From: Paenibacillus alvei DSM 29
GTDB lineage: Bacteria; Bacillota; Bacilli; Paenibacillales; Paenibacillaceae
Length of the DNA stretch: 64,000 nucleotides
Assembly (NCBI RefSeq): GCF_000293805.1
Contig: NZ_AMBZ01000006.1
Coordinates: forward strand, 248,001 to 312,000
Reading direction: 5' to 3'
Both the position numbers and the translations under genes were made by a program. Below the pieces are notes generated by a model. That model searched no databases. It saw only the letters and a list, made by a program, of their open reading frames with translations, and was not told the origin of the DNA. Below, in pieces: positions 48,527 to 57,986 of this stretch (positions within the stretch are counted from its first letter, which is position 1; every line of letters begins with the position of its first letter).

Positions 48527-49498
48527 GTGACAACGTTACCATTGAATGAACGCGGAATTCCAGCTAGCCGTATTGTGCTTGGGTGCATGGGGATGGGTGG
48601 AAGCTGGGATGCTGAGCCGTATACGAAGGAGCATGTCAAACATGCGGAAGCCGCGGTGGAAGCTGCGCTTGAAATTGGCATTAACATGTTCGACCACGCG
48701 AATATATACGCTCGAGGAAAAGCCGAGCAAGTATTTGGCGAGGTACTGAAAGCGCAACCAGGCTTGCGCGAGAAGATCATTATTCAGTCGAAATGCGGAA
48801 TTCGTTTCGCTGAAGGTGATATTCCAGGTCGCTACGATTTTTCGAAATCTCACATATTAGAAAGTGTCGACGGCATTCTTGCCCGCCTAGGCGCCGAGTA
48901 TTTGGACATTTTGCTATTACACCGCCCAGACCCGCTAATGGAACCGGAGGAAGTCGGTGAAGCGTTTAATCAATTGAAAAAATCCGGCAAAGTACGGAAT
49001 TTCGGCGTATCTAATATGAGTGCCGGTCAAATTCGACTCCTGCAATCATGCTGCGATGAGCCATTCGTAGCGAATCAGTTGGAAATGAGCCTTGCCCGCT
49101 TCGGCTGGCTGGATGCAGGCGTTCACGTGAATCAGGCTGCTTCTGCTGACGATACCTTCCCAGATGGAACGTTAGAGTATTGCCGAATGAATGGCATCCA
49201 AGTTCAATCCTGGGGTCCGCTTGCGCAGGGCTTGTATTCTGGACGCAAAATCGACAATGAACCCGAGTCGGTCAAAGTTACCGCCAACCTTGTTCAGAAG
49301 CTTGCTTCCCAATACAACACAACTTGCGAAGCGATTGTGTTGGCATGGTTAATGAGACACCCTGCTCAGATTCAACCTGTAATCGGCACGGTAAATCCAG
49401 ACCGCATTCGCGCATGTAAAGATGCTCTTCACATCACATTGACACGTGAAGAATGGTACTCTCTCTATGTAAGCACGAGAGGCCGCATGCTGCCATAA
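48527..49498 (+). CDS. aldo/keto reductase
   Basis: 323-residue (beta/alpha)8 NADPH-dependent oxidoreductase of the YdhF-like group. Visible catalytic parts: Asp and Tyr in MFDHANIYARGKAE, Lys in IIQSKCGIRF and His in LLLHRPDPLM. The C-terminal cofactor loop is IQPVIGTVNPDRI. GTG 48527 is chosen since GGAG lies nine bases upstream; a TTG six bases earlier is too close. Substrate unknown. Divergent from mocR-ddl. Confidence 0.9.
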   Translation: MTTLPLNERGIPASRIVLGCMGMGGSWDAEPYTKEHVKHAEAAVEAALEIGINMFDHANIYARGKAEQVFGEVLKAQPGLREKIIIQSKCGIRFAEGDIPGRYDFSKSHILESVDGILARLGAEYLDILLLHRPDPLMEPEEVGEAFNQLKKSGKVRNFGVSNMSAGQIRLLQSCCDEPFVANQLEMSLARFGWLDAGVHVNQAASADDTFPDGTLEYCRMNGIQVQSWGPLAQGLYSGRKIDNEPESVKVTANLVQKLASQYNTTCEAIVLAWLMRHPAQIQPVIGTVNPDRIRACKDALHITLTREEWYSLYVSTRGRMLP

Positions 49499-49535
49499 TC
49501 CTAAATTATCTTGCAATGTAGCTGCTTACTGAAGA

Positions 49536-49566
49536 AGCGGCATCCTTCTGGATGTCGCTTTTTTTA
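49536..49566 (+). terminator. terminator of the aldo/keto reductase gene
   Basis: Ten-bp stem AGCGGCATCC / GGATGTCGCT (49536-49545, 49550-49559, one G-U pair) with a TTCT loop and a T-run of seven. Confidence 0.95.
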
Positions 49567-49621
49567 TGCCTTGATTTTTTATAGACAATATGAAGAGTTA
49601 GTGTTTGATGCAATTTCACCC

Positions 49622-49648
49622 TTGACAAATATTTTTTTGTGTTATAAT
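49622..49648 (+). promoter_or_regulatory. promoter of the MBL hydrolase gene
   Basis: TTGACA (49622-49627) and TATAAT (49643-49648), both perfect, but with only a 15-base spacer that includes a run of seven T. Confidence 0.55.
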
Positions 49649-49745
49649 TGAATATTTTACAATTGATAAAAATCTCCATTCATGATAAAACAAACTATGC
49701 TTAGACATAGTGCCAAGTCTCAATCACAATGGAGGGCTATAGACA

Positions 49746-50480
49746 ATGATCATTGCACCAGGAGTCATGATGTTAGAATTGGAATCTGAAGGTATCGGAG
49801 GAGCATTAGCGATTCACCCTACCCTTGTGTGGGATGAGCATTGTGCTGTACTAATCGATACAGGCATGCCAGGCGATTGGATTCGCATCCAGCATGCCAT
49901 GCGAGAATCCGGTGTGCCGCTGGATCGTCTGCAAGCGGTTCTGCTTACCCACCAAGATCTCGATCATATCGGCAGTCTGCCTGATATTATCGCCTCCAAA
50001 AACGGATGTATCGAAGTGTTAGCTCACCAGGAGGACGCTCCCTATATAGAAGGCAAATATCCGCGCCGAGAAGCGCTGGCGAGCGTACTACCGCTGCTGC
50101 CCGAAGAACAGCGAGCTGAAGTATTGGCCATGTGCAATTTGCAGCCTTCTGCTAACGTAACACGCTTGATTGCGGATCATGATCTTCTTCCTTACTGTGG
50201 TGGAATTCGAATTATCCATACTCCTGGTCATACAGCAGGCCATGTCAGCATCTATTTGGAGCGCAGTCGCATCTTGATAGCCGCTGACGCCATGACAAGT
50301 AATAAAGGGATTTTGCACGGCCCCGTCCCGCATACGACGCTGGACATGGGAAGCGCAATCCGCTCACTAGGCAAGCTAACAAAATATCCGATTGACGCGG
50401 TTATCTGTTACCATGGCGGGCTGTCCAAACAGAACATACATCATCAGATCCTGCAATTGTCACAATCTTCGATCACGTAA
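49746..50480 (+). CDS. MBL-fold metallo-hydrolase
   Basis: 244-residue metallo-beta-lactamase fold enzyme. The metal motif is THQDLDHIG: H69, D71, D73, H74, i.e. the second His of HxHxDH is replaced by Asp, a variant that also occurs in other family members. The third His lies in HTPGHTAGHVSIYL, the bridging Asp in IAADAM, and the last His in CYHGG. Cytoplasmic. GGAGGG lies before the ATG. Substrate unknown. Confidence 0.9.
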   Translation: MIIAPGVMMLELESEGIGGALAIHPTLVWDEHCAVLIDTGMPGDWIRIQHAMRESGVPLDRLQAVLLTHQDLDHIGSLPDIIASKNGCIEVLAHQEDAPYIEGKYPRREALASVLPLLPEEQRAEVLAMCNLQPSANVTRLIADHDLLPYCGGIRIIHTPGHTAGHVSIYLERSRILIAADAMTSNKGILHGPVPHTTLDMGSAIRSLGKLTKYPIDAVICYHGGLSKQNIHHQILQLSQSSIT

Positions 50481-50490
50481 CCATAATAAA

Positions 50491-50531
50491 AGGGACATCT
50501 AACCTGCGAACTTCGCCGTTAGATGCCCTCC
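50491..50531 (+). terminator. terminator of the MBL hydrolase gene
   Basis: Stem AGGGACATCTAAC / GTTAGATGCCCT (50491-50503, 50518-50529) followed by CCTATTT. Confidence 0.75.
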
Positions 50532-50722
50532 TATTTACTTTGAAAATCAACACATCATACACTTTTCATATTTGATAGTGTAAAAACCATTTTCTTCAAC
50601 CTCACTGGTTCCTATTCTGACTATAGATGGTTCTATCTCCTCAATAAACCTCCTAGTCCGTTATCTGCAATTCGATCGTAGTTTTACGATTGAACATTAT
50701 GCTCAATTATTTTGATCTAACT

Positions 50723-50750
50723 TTCACATGAATCAATTGTCATGTATAAT
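50723..50750 (+). promoter_or_regulatory. promoter of the small membrane protein gene
   Basis: TTCACA (50723-50728), a 16-base spacer and a perfect TATAAT (50745-50750). The rest of the 300-bp spacer 50481-50781 shows nothing else. Confidence 0.55.
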
Positions 50751-50781
50751 TGGGTAATAATGGGGTAAATGGAGGTGTATC

Positions 50782-51084
50782 ATGATCGCACGGCGACTCG
50801 CAATTGGTCTCATTTTCGTTATTCTCACTGTATTGTATACATCTATTTGGCAAGGCGGAGATGCCCATATCCTATTCAACATTAACTGCTATTTCGGTTT
50901 GGGGCTTTGGGCAGTTGGTTCACTCTTTACTGGCGCATTCAATGATAACACGAAGCTTCGATTTAATATGGGCCATATCCCTGACGAAGACCATCGAAGA
51001 AATTTTAAATTTAGCGGCACAATGTTTGTAACGGGGCTGCCGAGTATCGTAACATGTATTTTCATCTATGTTGTTGTTCTATAA
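50782..51084 (+). CDS. small membrane protein of unknown function (100 residues)
   Basis: Three hydrophobic helices (about 4-22, 34-52 and 78-98) with a polar loop NDNTKLRFNMGHIPDEDHRR between the second and third. GGAGG precedes the ATG. No catalytic motif. Layout resembles the short DUF5316-type membrane proteins, but I am not certain of that family. It stands alone. Confidence 0.65.
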   Translation: MIARRLAIGLIFVILTVLYTSIWQGGDAHILFNINCYFGLGLWAVGSLFTGAFNDNTKLRFNMGHIPDEDHRRNFKFSGTMFVTGLPSIVTCIFIYVVVL

Positions 51085-51114
51085 TACGATACGCTCTAAC
51101 CAGCATTAAATAAG

Positions 51115-51154
51115 AAAAGAGGATGATTGCCAATTCAATGCGGGCACATCCTCT
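51115..51154 (-). terminator. terminator of the GNAT gene
   Basis: Stem AGAGGATG / CATCCTCT (51118-51125 and 51147-51154) with an inner ATTG/CAAT pairing and a T-rich tail on the minus strand. Confidence 0.75.
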
Positions 51155-51210
51155 CCATGTACTATGGATATTCCATTTGCTTCGATCAATACAATTAATA
51201 GTGTTATAAC

Positions 51211-51804
51211 TTATACATATACCTGATTCAAAAATTGCTCGAGCCTTTCTTTCACCTGGGGCCATTCCTCATCAACAATGCTGTACACATTAGAATCACG
51301 AATATACCCGTCCTCCATCACCCGATGACGCCGCAATCTCCCTTCAAGCACGGCTCCTAACCGTTGGATTGCCCGATTTGAGCGTTCATTGCGTACATCC
51401 GCCGTCAGCTGAACACGAATCGTATGTATCTGTTCGAAGCAATATTGCAGAAGCAAATATTTGCACTCGGTATTGATGCGGGTACGCCATACTGATGGAT
51501 GATACCATGTACCGCCAATTTCAGCGTAGCGATGCAAGACGGACATATTCATAATTCTCGTTGCACCAATTATTCGCCCAGTAAGCTGATCAATGACAAC
51601 GAATGGATACTCGATCCCCTTCTCACGGTTCAGAACAGCATCATGAATCGTCCGTTCTGCATCTGCAAGACTGCGGATCGTGCGCGGCAAGTAATGCCAT
51701 ATATCTGGATGAGACGCTGCTTCATATAAATCTTCCGTATGTTCAGGAAGCATAGGGATCAGCTTAGTACTGCTCCCCGTCAGCTCGAACAATTGACTGT
51801 TCAT
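51211..51804 (-). CDS. GNAT family N-acetyltransferase (RimJ/RimL-like)
   Basis: About 197 residues. GNAT_3 layout: N-terminal LTGSSTKLIPMLPEHTEDLY, then FVVIDQLTGRIIGATRIMN, YAEIGGTWYHPSVWRTRINTE with the acetyl-CoA region, and IHTIRVQLTADVRNERSNRAIQRLGA with the conserved Asn. Start uncertain: ATG 51804 has GGGGGA upstream but overlaps the murI 3' end by 41 bases. Substrate unknown. Co-transcribed with murI. Confidence 0.85.
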   Translation of the reverse strand: MNSQLFELTGSSTKLIPMLPEHTEDLYEAASHPDIWHYLPRTIRSLADAERTIHDAVLNREKGIEYPFVVIDQLTGRIIGATRIMNMSVLHRYAEIGGTWYHPSVWRTRINTECKYLLLQYCFEQIHTIRVQLTADVRNERSNRAIQRLGAVLEGRLRRHRVMEDGYIRDSNVYSIVDEEWPQVKERLEQFLNQVYV

Positions 51805-52596
51805 TCGTATCCATTCCCCCGAAGGTCTGATAGGTATGAAGTGCAATCTGCAACTTATTTATGTACTGTTGATCATGACTCGAACACATAAATTGAATTG
51901 TTGGGCTTGTTGTCTGATCTGATTGCTGATTCAACTGCTTCTCTTGCAACACTTGGGCTAACCGCTGCACTGTGCCTTGACTCCCGTCAATGAGCTGGAT
52001 ATGATCAGGGACTATTTCTCTCAAAATGTGCTTATAATAGGGGTAGTGCGTACACCCTAACACAATTGTACCGTACTGACTCAAGTCAATCCCAGCAAGC
52101 TTCTGTGCAAAGAAGTCTCCTATCACTCCCTTATCAAAGTTTAATTGCTCGCAATATTCTACCAATTCCGGCAAAGGAATCGAATCAACAATATGTTCCT
52201 CATCAAGACGAGTGACCAGTGTATGGTATTTGTCTTGGCTTAACGTTAAGGCTGTTGCAAATACAAGTACACGCTTGCCGTTATTGCGATTCATTTCTAC
52301 TGCCGGCTTGACTGCGGGCTCCATGCCGATAATCGGAATATTGTAATTCCGCCGCAATTCAGATGCTGCGATACTCGTTGCCGTATTGCACGCGATTACA
52401 AGCGCCTTCACATGATGCTGCATGATTTCCTCAACAGCAGATTGCACATGACGCATCACTTCCTGCTGCGACTTTGTCCCATATGGAACATGAAGCGTGT
52501 CTGCATAAAACAAATATTGCTCTTGTGGCAGCTGCTTCATAGCCTCAGCCAATACCGTAATACCACCCATTCCCGAATCAAAAAAGCGATTGTCAT
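51764..52596 (-). CDS. murI: glutamate racemase, with a -1 frameshift at the very N-terminus
   Basis: Makes D-glutamate for peptidoglycan; normally essential when no other D-Glu source exists. Both catalytic cysteines are present (IACNTATS and VLGCTHYPYY), and YADTLHVPYGTKS is typical. The natural start is the ATG at 52596, reading MTIAF-F-DSGMGGITVL. It reaches the main frame only if the T-run at 52580-52585 (six) had seven T. As read, the open frame begins upstream and replaces the normal IAFFDSG start by NDNRFFDSG. Everything else is intact, about 278 residues when restored. Confidence 0.9.
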
Positions 52597-52703
52597 TCCA
52601 CTCACCTAGCATTCTATTTAGCATTGTAACGTCTGGTTGTCGATGCTTCTATTGTACTCTTTTTCGGCGGCGAATCCTATCGAAACTTCTCACTTTGTGG
52701 ATG

Positions 52704-52745
52704 AAAAAAACCTGCTGCACCAGCATTATACCGATACAGCAGGTT
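52704..52745 (-). terminator. terminator of gcvH
   Basis: Nine-bp perfect stem AACCTGCTG / CAGCAGGTT (52709-52717 and 52737-52745) followed on the minus strand by about seven T. Confidence 0.92.
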
Positions 52746-52776
52746 CTACGTACACAACCCATTGATCCTTCTATTA

Positions 52777-53166
52777 TTAGTCAATCAGCTTCGCATATTG
52801 CTCAGCATTCAGCAGATGCTTCACTGCTTCCGCAGCGCTGCCTTCCACTTCAACTTCCGCAATCCAGCCGTCTCCGTATGGACTGCTGTTCACAAGCTCT
52901 GGCGACGCTTCCAATTCATCATTTACCTTCGTAATCGTTCCAGATACCGGACAGTACAACTCAGATACGGTCTTCACAGACTCAATGGAGCCCATGCTGT
53001 CCCCCGCGGACAAGCTGGTTCCTACTGAAGGAAACTCGATGAATACAATGTCTCCCAGTTGAGCCTGCGCATGATCTGTAATGCCAACTCGTACTGTATT
53101 GCCTTCTATGGCGATTACCCATTCATGCTCTTCACTGTACAGCAATCCATCCTTCACTTCACTCAT
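52777..53166 (-). CDS. gcvH: glycine cleavage system H protein
   Basis: Lipoyl-carrying shuttle protein of the glycine cleavage complex, 129 residues from the ATG at 53166 (GGGG upstream). The lipoylated Lys65 lies in GSIESVKTVSELYCPVSG. YSEEHEWV near the N-terminus and NSSPYGDGWIAEVE near the C-terminus are typical. It is separated from gcvT-gcvPA-gcvPB on the opposite strand but controlled by its own tandem glycine riboswitch. Confidence 0.96.
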   Translation of the reverse strand: MSEVKDGLLYSEEHEWVIAIEGNTVRVGITDHAQAQLGDIVFIEFPSVGTSLSAGDSMGSIESVKTVSELYCPVSGTITKVNDELEASPELVNSSPYGDGWIAEVEVEGSAAEAVKHLLNAEQYAKLID

Positions 53167-53246
53167 GTCAACGCCCCATTTCATTCATAATGTCATTCAT
53201 TAGGCCGTCTATCCATTAGAGATCATTAAAATGGGCAGAGAGCGGC

Positions 53247-53456
53247 CTAGCGCCTTGTTCTCTGTCCTCGGTACCTGAGAGATCCCGTTCCAGCACAATA
53301 GTGGCAGAACTTACCCCTTTGGTGGCAACTAAATATGCACTCTCCAGAGCTGCGTCAGAATGGCGGTTATTGTACCTGAGAGATTCATTGCCAATCGGCA
53401 GCTGGCAACTTGCTCCTTCGGTGTTGACAATCATCATTGTCAAACTCTCCCGACCT
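53247..53456 (-). ncRNA. tandem glycine riboswitch upstream of gcvH
   Basis: On the minus strand: first aptamer GGGAGAG...CACCGAAGGAGCAA...AATCTCTCAGGTA, linker, second aptamer CTCTGGAGAG...GCCACCAAAGGGGTAA...GATCTCTCAGGTA and the closing GAGGACAGAG. These are the conserved blocks of the gcvT-type two-aptamer element in order. Expected to turn gcvH on when glycine is high. Confidence 0.95.
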
Positions 53457-53571
53457 TCCTCGTTCGCAATTACGATTTCATTTGGGTAATTATAACAACC
53501 TTAGATTATTGCAAGATACGTACGATTGTCAATATGACAAGCAGTGAAATCGAATGTGAAGAAAATATCAA

Positions 53572-53601
53572 TTGACAAAGTGTGGAAGGCTCAACTAATG
53601 T
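53572..53601 (+). promoter_or_regulatory. sigma-A promoter of the gcvT operon
   Basis: TTGACA (53572-53577), an 18-base spacer and TAATGT (53596-53601), about 35 bases before the riboswitch. Confidence 0.65.
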
Positions 53602-53634
53602 AGAGATGACAGTTGAAAATGGCGAATGATGGTA

Positions 53635-53850
53635 AAGGGAGAGACTGCTGAGACATAGCAGCGCCGAAGGAGTAAGCCGTAAGACGTGAATCTCTCAGGC
53701 AAAAGGACTTTTACCGGACGCATCTCTGGAGAGCACTGTAATTCACCAGATCGAATACAGTCACCCAAGGGGAAAGCCGATGATACATGCGGAAGCAGAC
53801 GAATCGTTTGCAGCATTCGGCGACACTCTCAGGTACAAAGGACAGAGCGA
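53635..53850 (+). ncRNA. tandem glycine riboswitch upstream of gcvT-gcvPA-gcvPB
   Basis: First aptamer AGGGAGAGAC...CGCCGAAGGAGTAAG...GAATCTCTCAGGCA, with AAAAGGAC; second aptamer ATCTCTGGAGAGCAC...CACCCAAGGGGAAAG...ACACTCTCAGGTACA and GGACAGAG. Both glycine-binding cores and the linker are complete. It lies about 95 bases before the gcvT ATG. Confidence 0.96.
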
Positions 53851-53945
53851 GAGACGAAGAGGATAACACATCCACTTTTCTTTCGGCTGTCCTTTTTTGT
53901 TCGCATACCAATGGTTTGTCCAAATAAGCGTATCGAGGTGATTTC

Positions 53946-55073
53946 ATGAGTCAATTGAAGAGAACGCCAATATTCGATCAATATTCAACATTTCCCGGTG
54001 CACGCTGCATTGACTTCGGCGGCTGGGAGCTTCCTGTTCAATTTATCGGTATTCAGCGGGAGCATGAAGCTGTGCGCACACAGGCAGGCTTGTTCGATGT
54101 TTCCCATATGGGTGAGTTTATCGTTAGCGGCCCGGCTTCCCTAACGTTTCTTCAACAGATGACAACGAATGATGTATCGCGGCTTGAGGACGGGAAAGCA
54201 CAATATACGCTGATGTGCTACCCTGACGGAGGAGTCGTCGATGATATTCTCATCTATCGGATGAAGAGTGACCGATATATGCTTGTTGTCAATGCCTCCA
54301 ACATCGACAAAGACTATGCATGGCTGCAGAAGCATTTGATTCATGGCGTGACCTTGACAAATGTATCGAACCGCACGGCACTGATCGCCCTTCAAGGGCC
54401 GAATGCCCAAGCTATTCTCTCTACCGTATCAGAAGTGCCTGTTGATTCGCTTGCACCTTTTCATTTCCTAACGGATGCACAAGTATGCGGCGTGTCAACT
54501 CTTCTATCCCGCTCTGGCTATACGGGCGAGGATGGATTCGAGCTCTATTTGTCCGCAGAAGATGCTCCGGGGGTATGGGCTGAACTGCTTCGTGCCGGTG
54601 AATCATTCGGCTTGCTGCCAGCAGGGCTGGGGGCAAGAGACACGCTGCGCTTCGAGGCACGTCTGCCGCTCTATGGACAAGAAATTACCGCTGATATCTC
54701 ACCGCTTGAAGCTGGACTCGGACGATTCGTCAAGCTGGATAAAGGCGACTTCATTGGCCGTGTTGCACTTACGAAGCAAAAAGCTGATGGCCCAGCAAGG
54801 AAGCTGGTAGGAATTGAAATGATTGATAAAGGCATTCCCCGCTCTCATTATCCGGTGCTTGCCAACGGGCGCGTAATTGGTGAGGTCACAACTGGCACGC
54901 AGTCGCCAACATTGAAGCGCAATTTAGGACTTGCCTTAATTGAAACCGCTTTTTCAGAACTCGATACCGAGGTTATGGTAGAAATTCGCGGCAAACAGTT
55001 GAAAGCCCGCGTTGTCCCTACCCCATTTTATAAACGAAATCCGATCCCTGCCAAAGGAGCGAATCCATCATGA
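53946..55073 (+). CDS. gcvT: glycine cleavage system aminomethyltransferase (T protein)
   Basis: Transfers the aminomethyl carbon from the H protein to tetrahydrofolate, releasing ammonia. 375 residues. RTPIFDQY near the start, [10 protein letters not shown] (folate site), [11 protein letters not shown], the GEDGFELYL turn and [16 protein letters not shown] with the conserved acidic and aromatic residues are in place. Its stop overlaps the gcvPA start (ATGA). AGGTGA before the ATG serves as ribosome binding site. Confidence 0.96.
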   Translation: MSQLKRTPIFDQYSTFPGARCIDFGGWELPVQFIGIQREHEAVRTQAGLFDVSHMGEFIVSGPASLTFLQQMTTNDVSRLEDGKAQYTLMCYPDGGVVDDILIYRMKSDRYMLVVNASNIDKDYAWLQKHLIHGVTLTNVSNRTALIALQGPNAQAILSTVSEVPVDSLAPFHFLTDAQVCGVSTLLSRSGYTGEDGFELYLSAEDAPGVWAELLRAGESFGLLPAGLGARDTLRFEARLPLYGQEITADISPLEAGLGRFVKLDKGDFIGRVALTKQKADGPARKLVGIEMIDKGIPRSHYPVLANGRVIGEVTTGTQSPTLKRNLGLALIETAFSELDTEVMVEIRGKQLKARVVPTPFYKRNPIPAKGANPS

Positions 55074-56425
55074 AGCATCGTTACATTCCAATGACGGAGC
55101 AAGATCAAGCCGACATGCTGCAGCAGATTGGCATCTCTTCCATGGAAGATCTGTTCCGCGATATACCAGCATCCATTCGTTACAATGGTGTGCTTCCTAT
55201 GTCCGATCCACTAGATGAAGCAGCCATGATGAAGCATATGAAGCAGTTGGCTTCTCGCAACGCAGACAATGAGAGCCACACCAGCTTCCTTGGCGCAGGA
55301 ATATACGACCATCATATACCGGTTGTCATTCAGCATCTGGTCTCCAGATCTGAATTTTATACCGCATACACGCCTTATCAGCCTGAAATCAGTCAGGGTG
55401 AGCTGCAAGCAATCTTTGAATTTCAGTCCTATATTTGCGAATTGACAGGCATGGCTGTTGCCAATGCAAGCATGTATGATGGCGCAACAGCAATGGCCGA
55501 AGCAGGAGCACTTGCTGTAGGCGCAACGAAGCGCAAGCAGATCGTCATATCGAGCACCGTACACCCAGAGGCAAGACAAATTGTTCGCACGATGGCACGA
55601 GGACTGAATGTTGAAGTGGTCGAGATCGGTTATAAAGACGGCGTAACTGACCTTGCACAACTTGAGCATGCAGTCACGAACGAGACTGCTGCCGTACTTA
55701 TTCAGTCACCGAATTTCTTTGGCTGCATCGAAGATATCCGTGCAATCGAACCAATTGCACATGCGCACAAAGGTTTGCTCGTAATGAGTACGAACCCGCT
55801 AAGCCTTGCTCTTTTAGAGAGCCCTGGCAAGCTCGGTGTCGATGTATGCGTCGGAGATGCGCAGCCTCTTGGTATTGCACCTTCATTCGGCGGGCCAACA
55901 TGCGGTTTCTTTGCGGTAGCAGAACCGTATATGCGGCGAATTCCTGGAAGGATTGTTGGTCTGACCAAAGACTTGGATGGCAAGCGCGGCTTTGTCCTCA
56001 CGCTTCAAGCAAGAGAGCAGCATATTCGTCGCGAGAAGGCGACATCCAACATTTGCTCGAACCAAGCGCTGCTTGCACTTGCCGCTTCGATATACATGTC
56101 CGTTATGGGCAAAAAGGGAATGCAAGAGGTAGCGAAGCTGAATATACAGAAGTCTCATTATGCTTCTGCCCAAATCAACAGCAAACAGCAGCTTTCATTA
56201 GCTTTCCAAGCACCTTACTTCAATGAATTCGTAGTCCGTCTTCCAGAAGGAACCGATATGGATCGCCTGCACGGGCTGCTCCTTGACAAAGGATTTATCG
56301 GCGGCTTGGATCTGGGCCGCTTCTATCCTGAGCTTGCGGGACATATGCTCATTGCCGTTACAGAGAAAAAGTCCAAATCGGACATCGAACAATTTATCGA
56401 CCTGCTGGAGGTGAGCTGCGTATGA
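55070..56425 (+). CDS. gcvPA: glycine dehydrogenase (decarboxylating) subunit 1
   Basis: N-terminal half of the split P protein; with GcvPB it decarboxylates glycine and loads the aminomethyl group onto GcvH. 451 residues, normal length for the two-subunit form of Bacillota. [46 protein letters not shown] and [10 protein letters not shown] are typical. This subunit has no PLP lysine; that is in GcvPB. Overlaps both neighbours by four bases (ATGA), so translation is coupled. Confidence 0.96.
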   Translation: MKHRYIPMTEQDQADMLQQIGISSMEDLFRDIPASIRYNGVLPMSDPLDEAAMMKHMKQLASRNADNESHTSFLGAGIYDHHIPVVIQHLVSRSEFYTAYTPYQPEISQGELQAIFEFQSYICELTGMAVANASMYDGATAMAEAGALAVGATKRKQIVISSTVHPEARQIVRTMARGLNVEVVEIGYKDGVTDLAQLEHAVTNETAAVLIQSPNFFGCIEDIRAIEPIAHAHKGLLVMSTNPLSLALLESPGKLGVDVCVGDAQPLGIAPSFGGPTCGFFAVAEPYMRRIPGRIVGLTKDLDGKRGFVLTLQAREQHIRREKATSNICSNQALLALAASIYMSVMGKKGMQEVAKLNIQKSHYASAQINSKQQLSLAFQAPYFNEFVVRLPEGTDMDRLHGLLLDKGFIGGLDLGRFYPELAGHMLIAVTEKKSKSDIEQFIDLLEVSCV

Positions 56426-57879
56426 AACCGGATCAAGCGCTAATTTTTGAACTAAGTCATCCTGGCCGCACTGCCTATTCCTTACCGGAATGTGACGTTC
56501 CGGAAATCAAGCTTCAAGAACTCATTCCTGCTTCAATGCTGCGCAGTCAGGAGCCTGAGCTGCCTGAAGTATATGAAGTTGATGTGATCAGACATTACAC
56601 AGCCTTATCACGCCGCAACTTTGGCGTAGATAATGGTTTCTATCCGCTCGGCTCTTGCACAATGAAATATAACCCAAAAATTAACGAGGATGCGGCAAGA
56701 CTGACTGGACTCGCAGCCATTCATCCTTATCAGCCTATCAACACGGTACAAGGCGCATTGGAGCTCATGTATACGCTGCAGGAGGATCTTGCTGCGCTGA
56801 CAGGCATGGATAAGGTTACGCTGCAGCCTGCGGCAGGCGCTCATGGCGAATGGACGGGATTAATGATGATTCGCGCCTACCATGAAAGCCGTGGCGAGCA
56901 GCGGACGAAGGTAATCGTACCTGATTCTTCGCATGGGACGAACCCAGCAAGCGCAACCGTGGCCGGCTTAGATACAATTACAATACCATCCAATGAACAA
57001 GGATTGGTTGATCTGGATGCGCTCAGAGCAGCTGTCGGGCCTGATACGGCAGCGCTAATGCTAACGAACCCGAGTACACTTGGATTGTTCGAGGAGCATA
57101 TTGTCGAGATCGCAAGCATCGTGCATGAAGCAGGAGGGTTGCTGTATTACGATGGCGCCAACTCGAATGCGATTATGGGAATTACGCGGCCTGGAGACAT
57201 GGGCTTCGATGTCGTCCATTTGAATTTGCATAAGACGATGAGCACCCCGCATGGAGGCGGCGGCCCTGGCGCTGGCCCTGTAGGCGTGAAGAGCAAGCTG
57301 ATTCCATTCCTCCCATCCCCAACGGTGATGAAACTTGAGGATGGCTCATACGACTTCGATCATGGTTCACCATTGTCGATTGGACGGGTTAAGGCCTATA
57401 ATGGGAACTTCGGTATCCTCTTGCGTGCTTATGTCTATATTCGCACTTATGGCCCAGAAGGTCTGCGCCGTGTATCCGAATGCGCCGTGCTGAATGCCAA
57501 CTACATGATGCACCGTCTATCTCCTTATTACGATATTCCATATCCAGGCGTGTGCAAGCACGAATTTGTCATGTCCGGCAAAGGATTGAAGCAATATGGC
57601 ATTCGTACGCTCGATGTTGCCAAGCGCCTTCTCGACTTCGGTTTCCATCCGCCAACCATCTACTTCCCGCTTAATGTAGAGGAATGCATGATGATTGAGC
57701 CTACGGAGACAGAAAGCAAGCAGACACTGGATCGCTTCATTGATGTTATGATTCAAATTGCACAGGAAGCGAAGGAGCAGCCTGAGCTGCTGTTGAATGC
57801 TCCTCATTATACGGATGTAAAACGATTGGATGAAACACAAGCAGCACGAAAGCCAGTATTGAACTGCGCGTGTAATTAA
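56422..57879 (+). CDS. gcvPB: glycine dehydrogenase (decarboxylating) subunit 2
   Basis: C-terminal PLP-binding half of the P protein, 485 residues. The Schiff-base lysine is K271 in [48 protein letters not shown] and [14 protein letters not shown] are the expected cofactor and substrate segments. Last gene of the gcvT-gcvPA-gcvPB operon, followed by a strong hairpin. Confidence 0.96.
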   Translation: MKPDQALIFELSHPGRTAYSLPECDVPEIKLQELIPASMLRSQEPELPEVYEVDVIRHYTALSRRNFGVDNGFYPLGSCTMKYNPKINEDAARLTGLAAIHPYQPINTVQGALELMYTLQEDLAALTGMDKVTLQPAAGAHGEWTGLMMIRAYHESRGEQRTKVIVPDSSHGTNPASATVAGLDTITIPSNEQGLVDLDALRAAVGPDTAALMLTNPSTLGLFEEHIVEIASIVHEAGGLLYYDGANSNAIMGITRPGDMGFDVVHLNLHKTMSTPHGGGGPGAGPVGVKSKLIPFLPSPTVMKLEDGSYDFDHGSPLSIGRVKAYNGNFGILLRAYVYIRTYGPEGLRRVSECAVLNANYMMHRLSPYYDIPYPGVCKHEFVMSGKGLKQYGIRTLDVAKRLLDFGFHPPTIYFPLNVEECMMIEPTETESKQTLDRFIDVMIQIAQEAKEQPELLLNAPHYTDVKRLDETQAARKPVLNCACN

Positions 57880-57900
57880 CTAGCAGCGTGACCAATATAC

Positions 57901-57950
57901 AAATGCCCCGAGCGCCTGCCGACAATTCGGTACGGCCACTCGGGGCATTT
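57901..57950. terminator. terminator of the gcv operon (shared with the convergent gene)
   Basis: Twelve-bp perfect stem AAATGCCCCGAG / CTCGGGGCATTT (57901-57912 and 57939-57950), with CTTCATT following on the plus strand. Confidence 0.85.
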
Positions 57951-57986
57951 CTTCATTAGATGAAATCTATCTCATGATCTTTCCGG

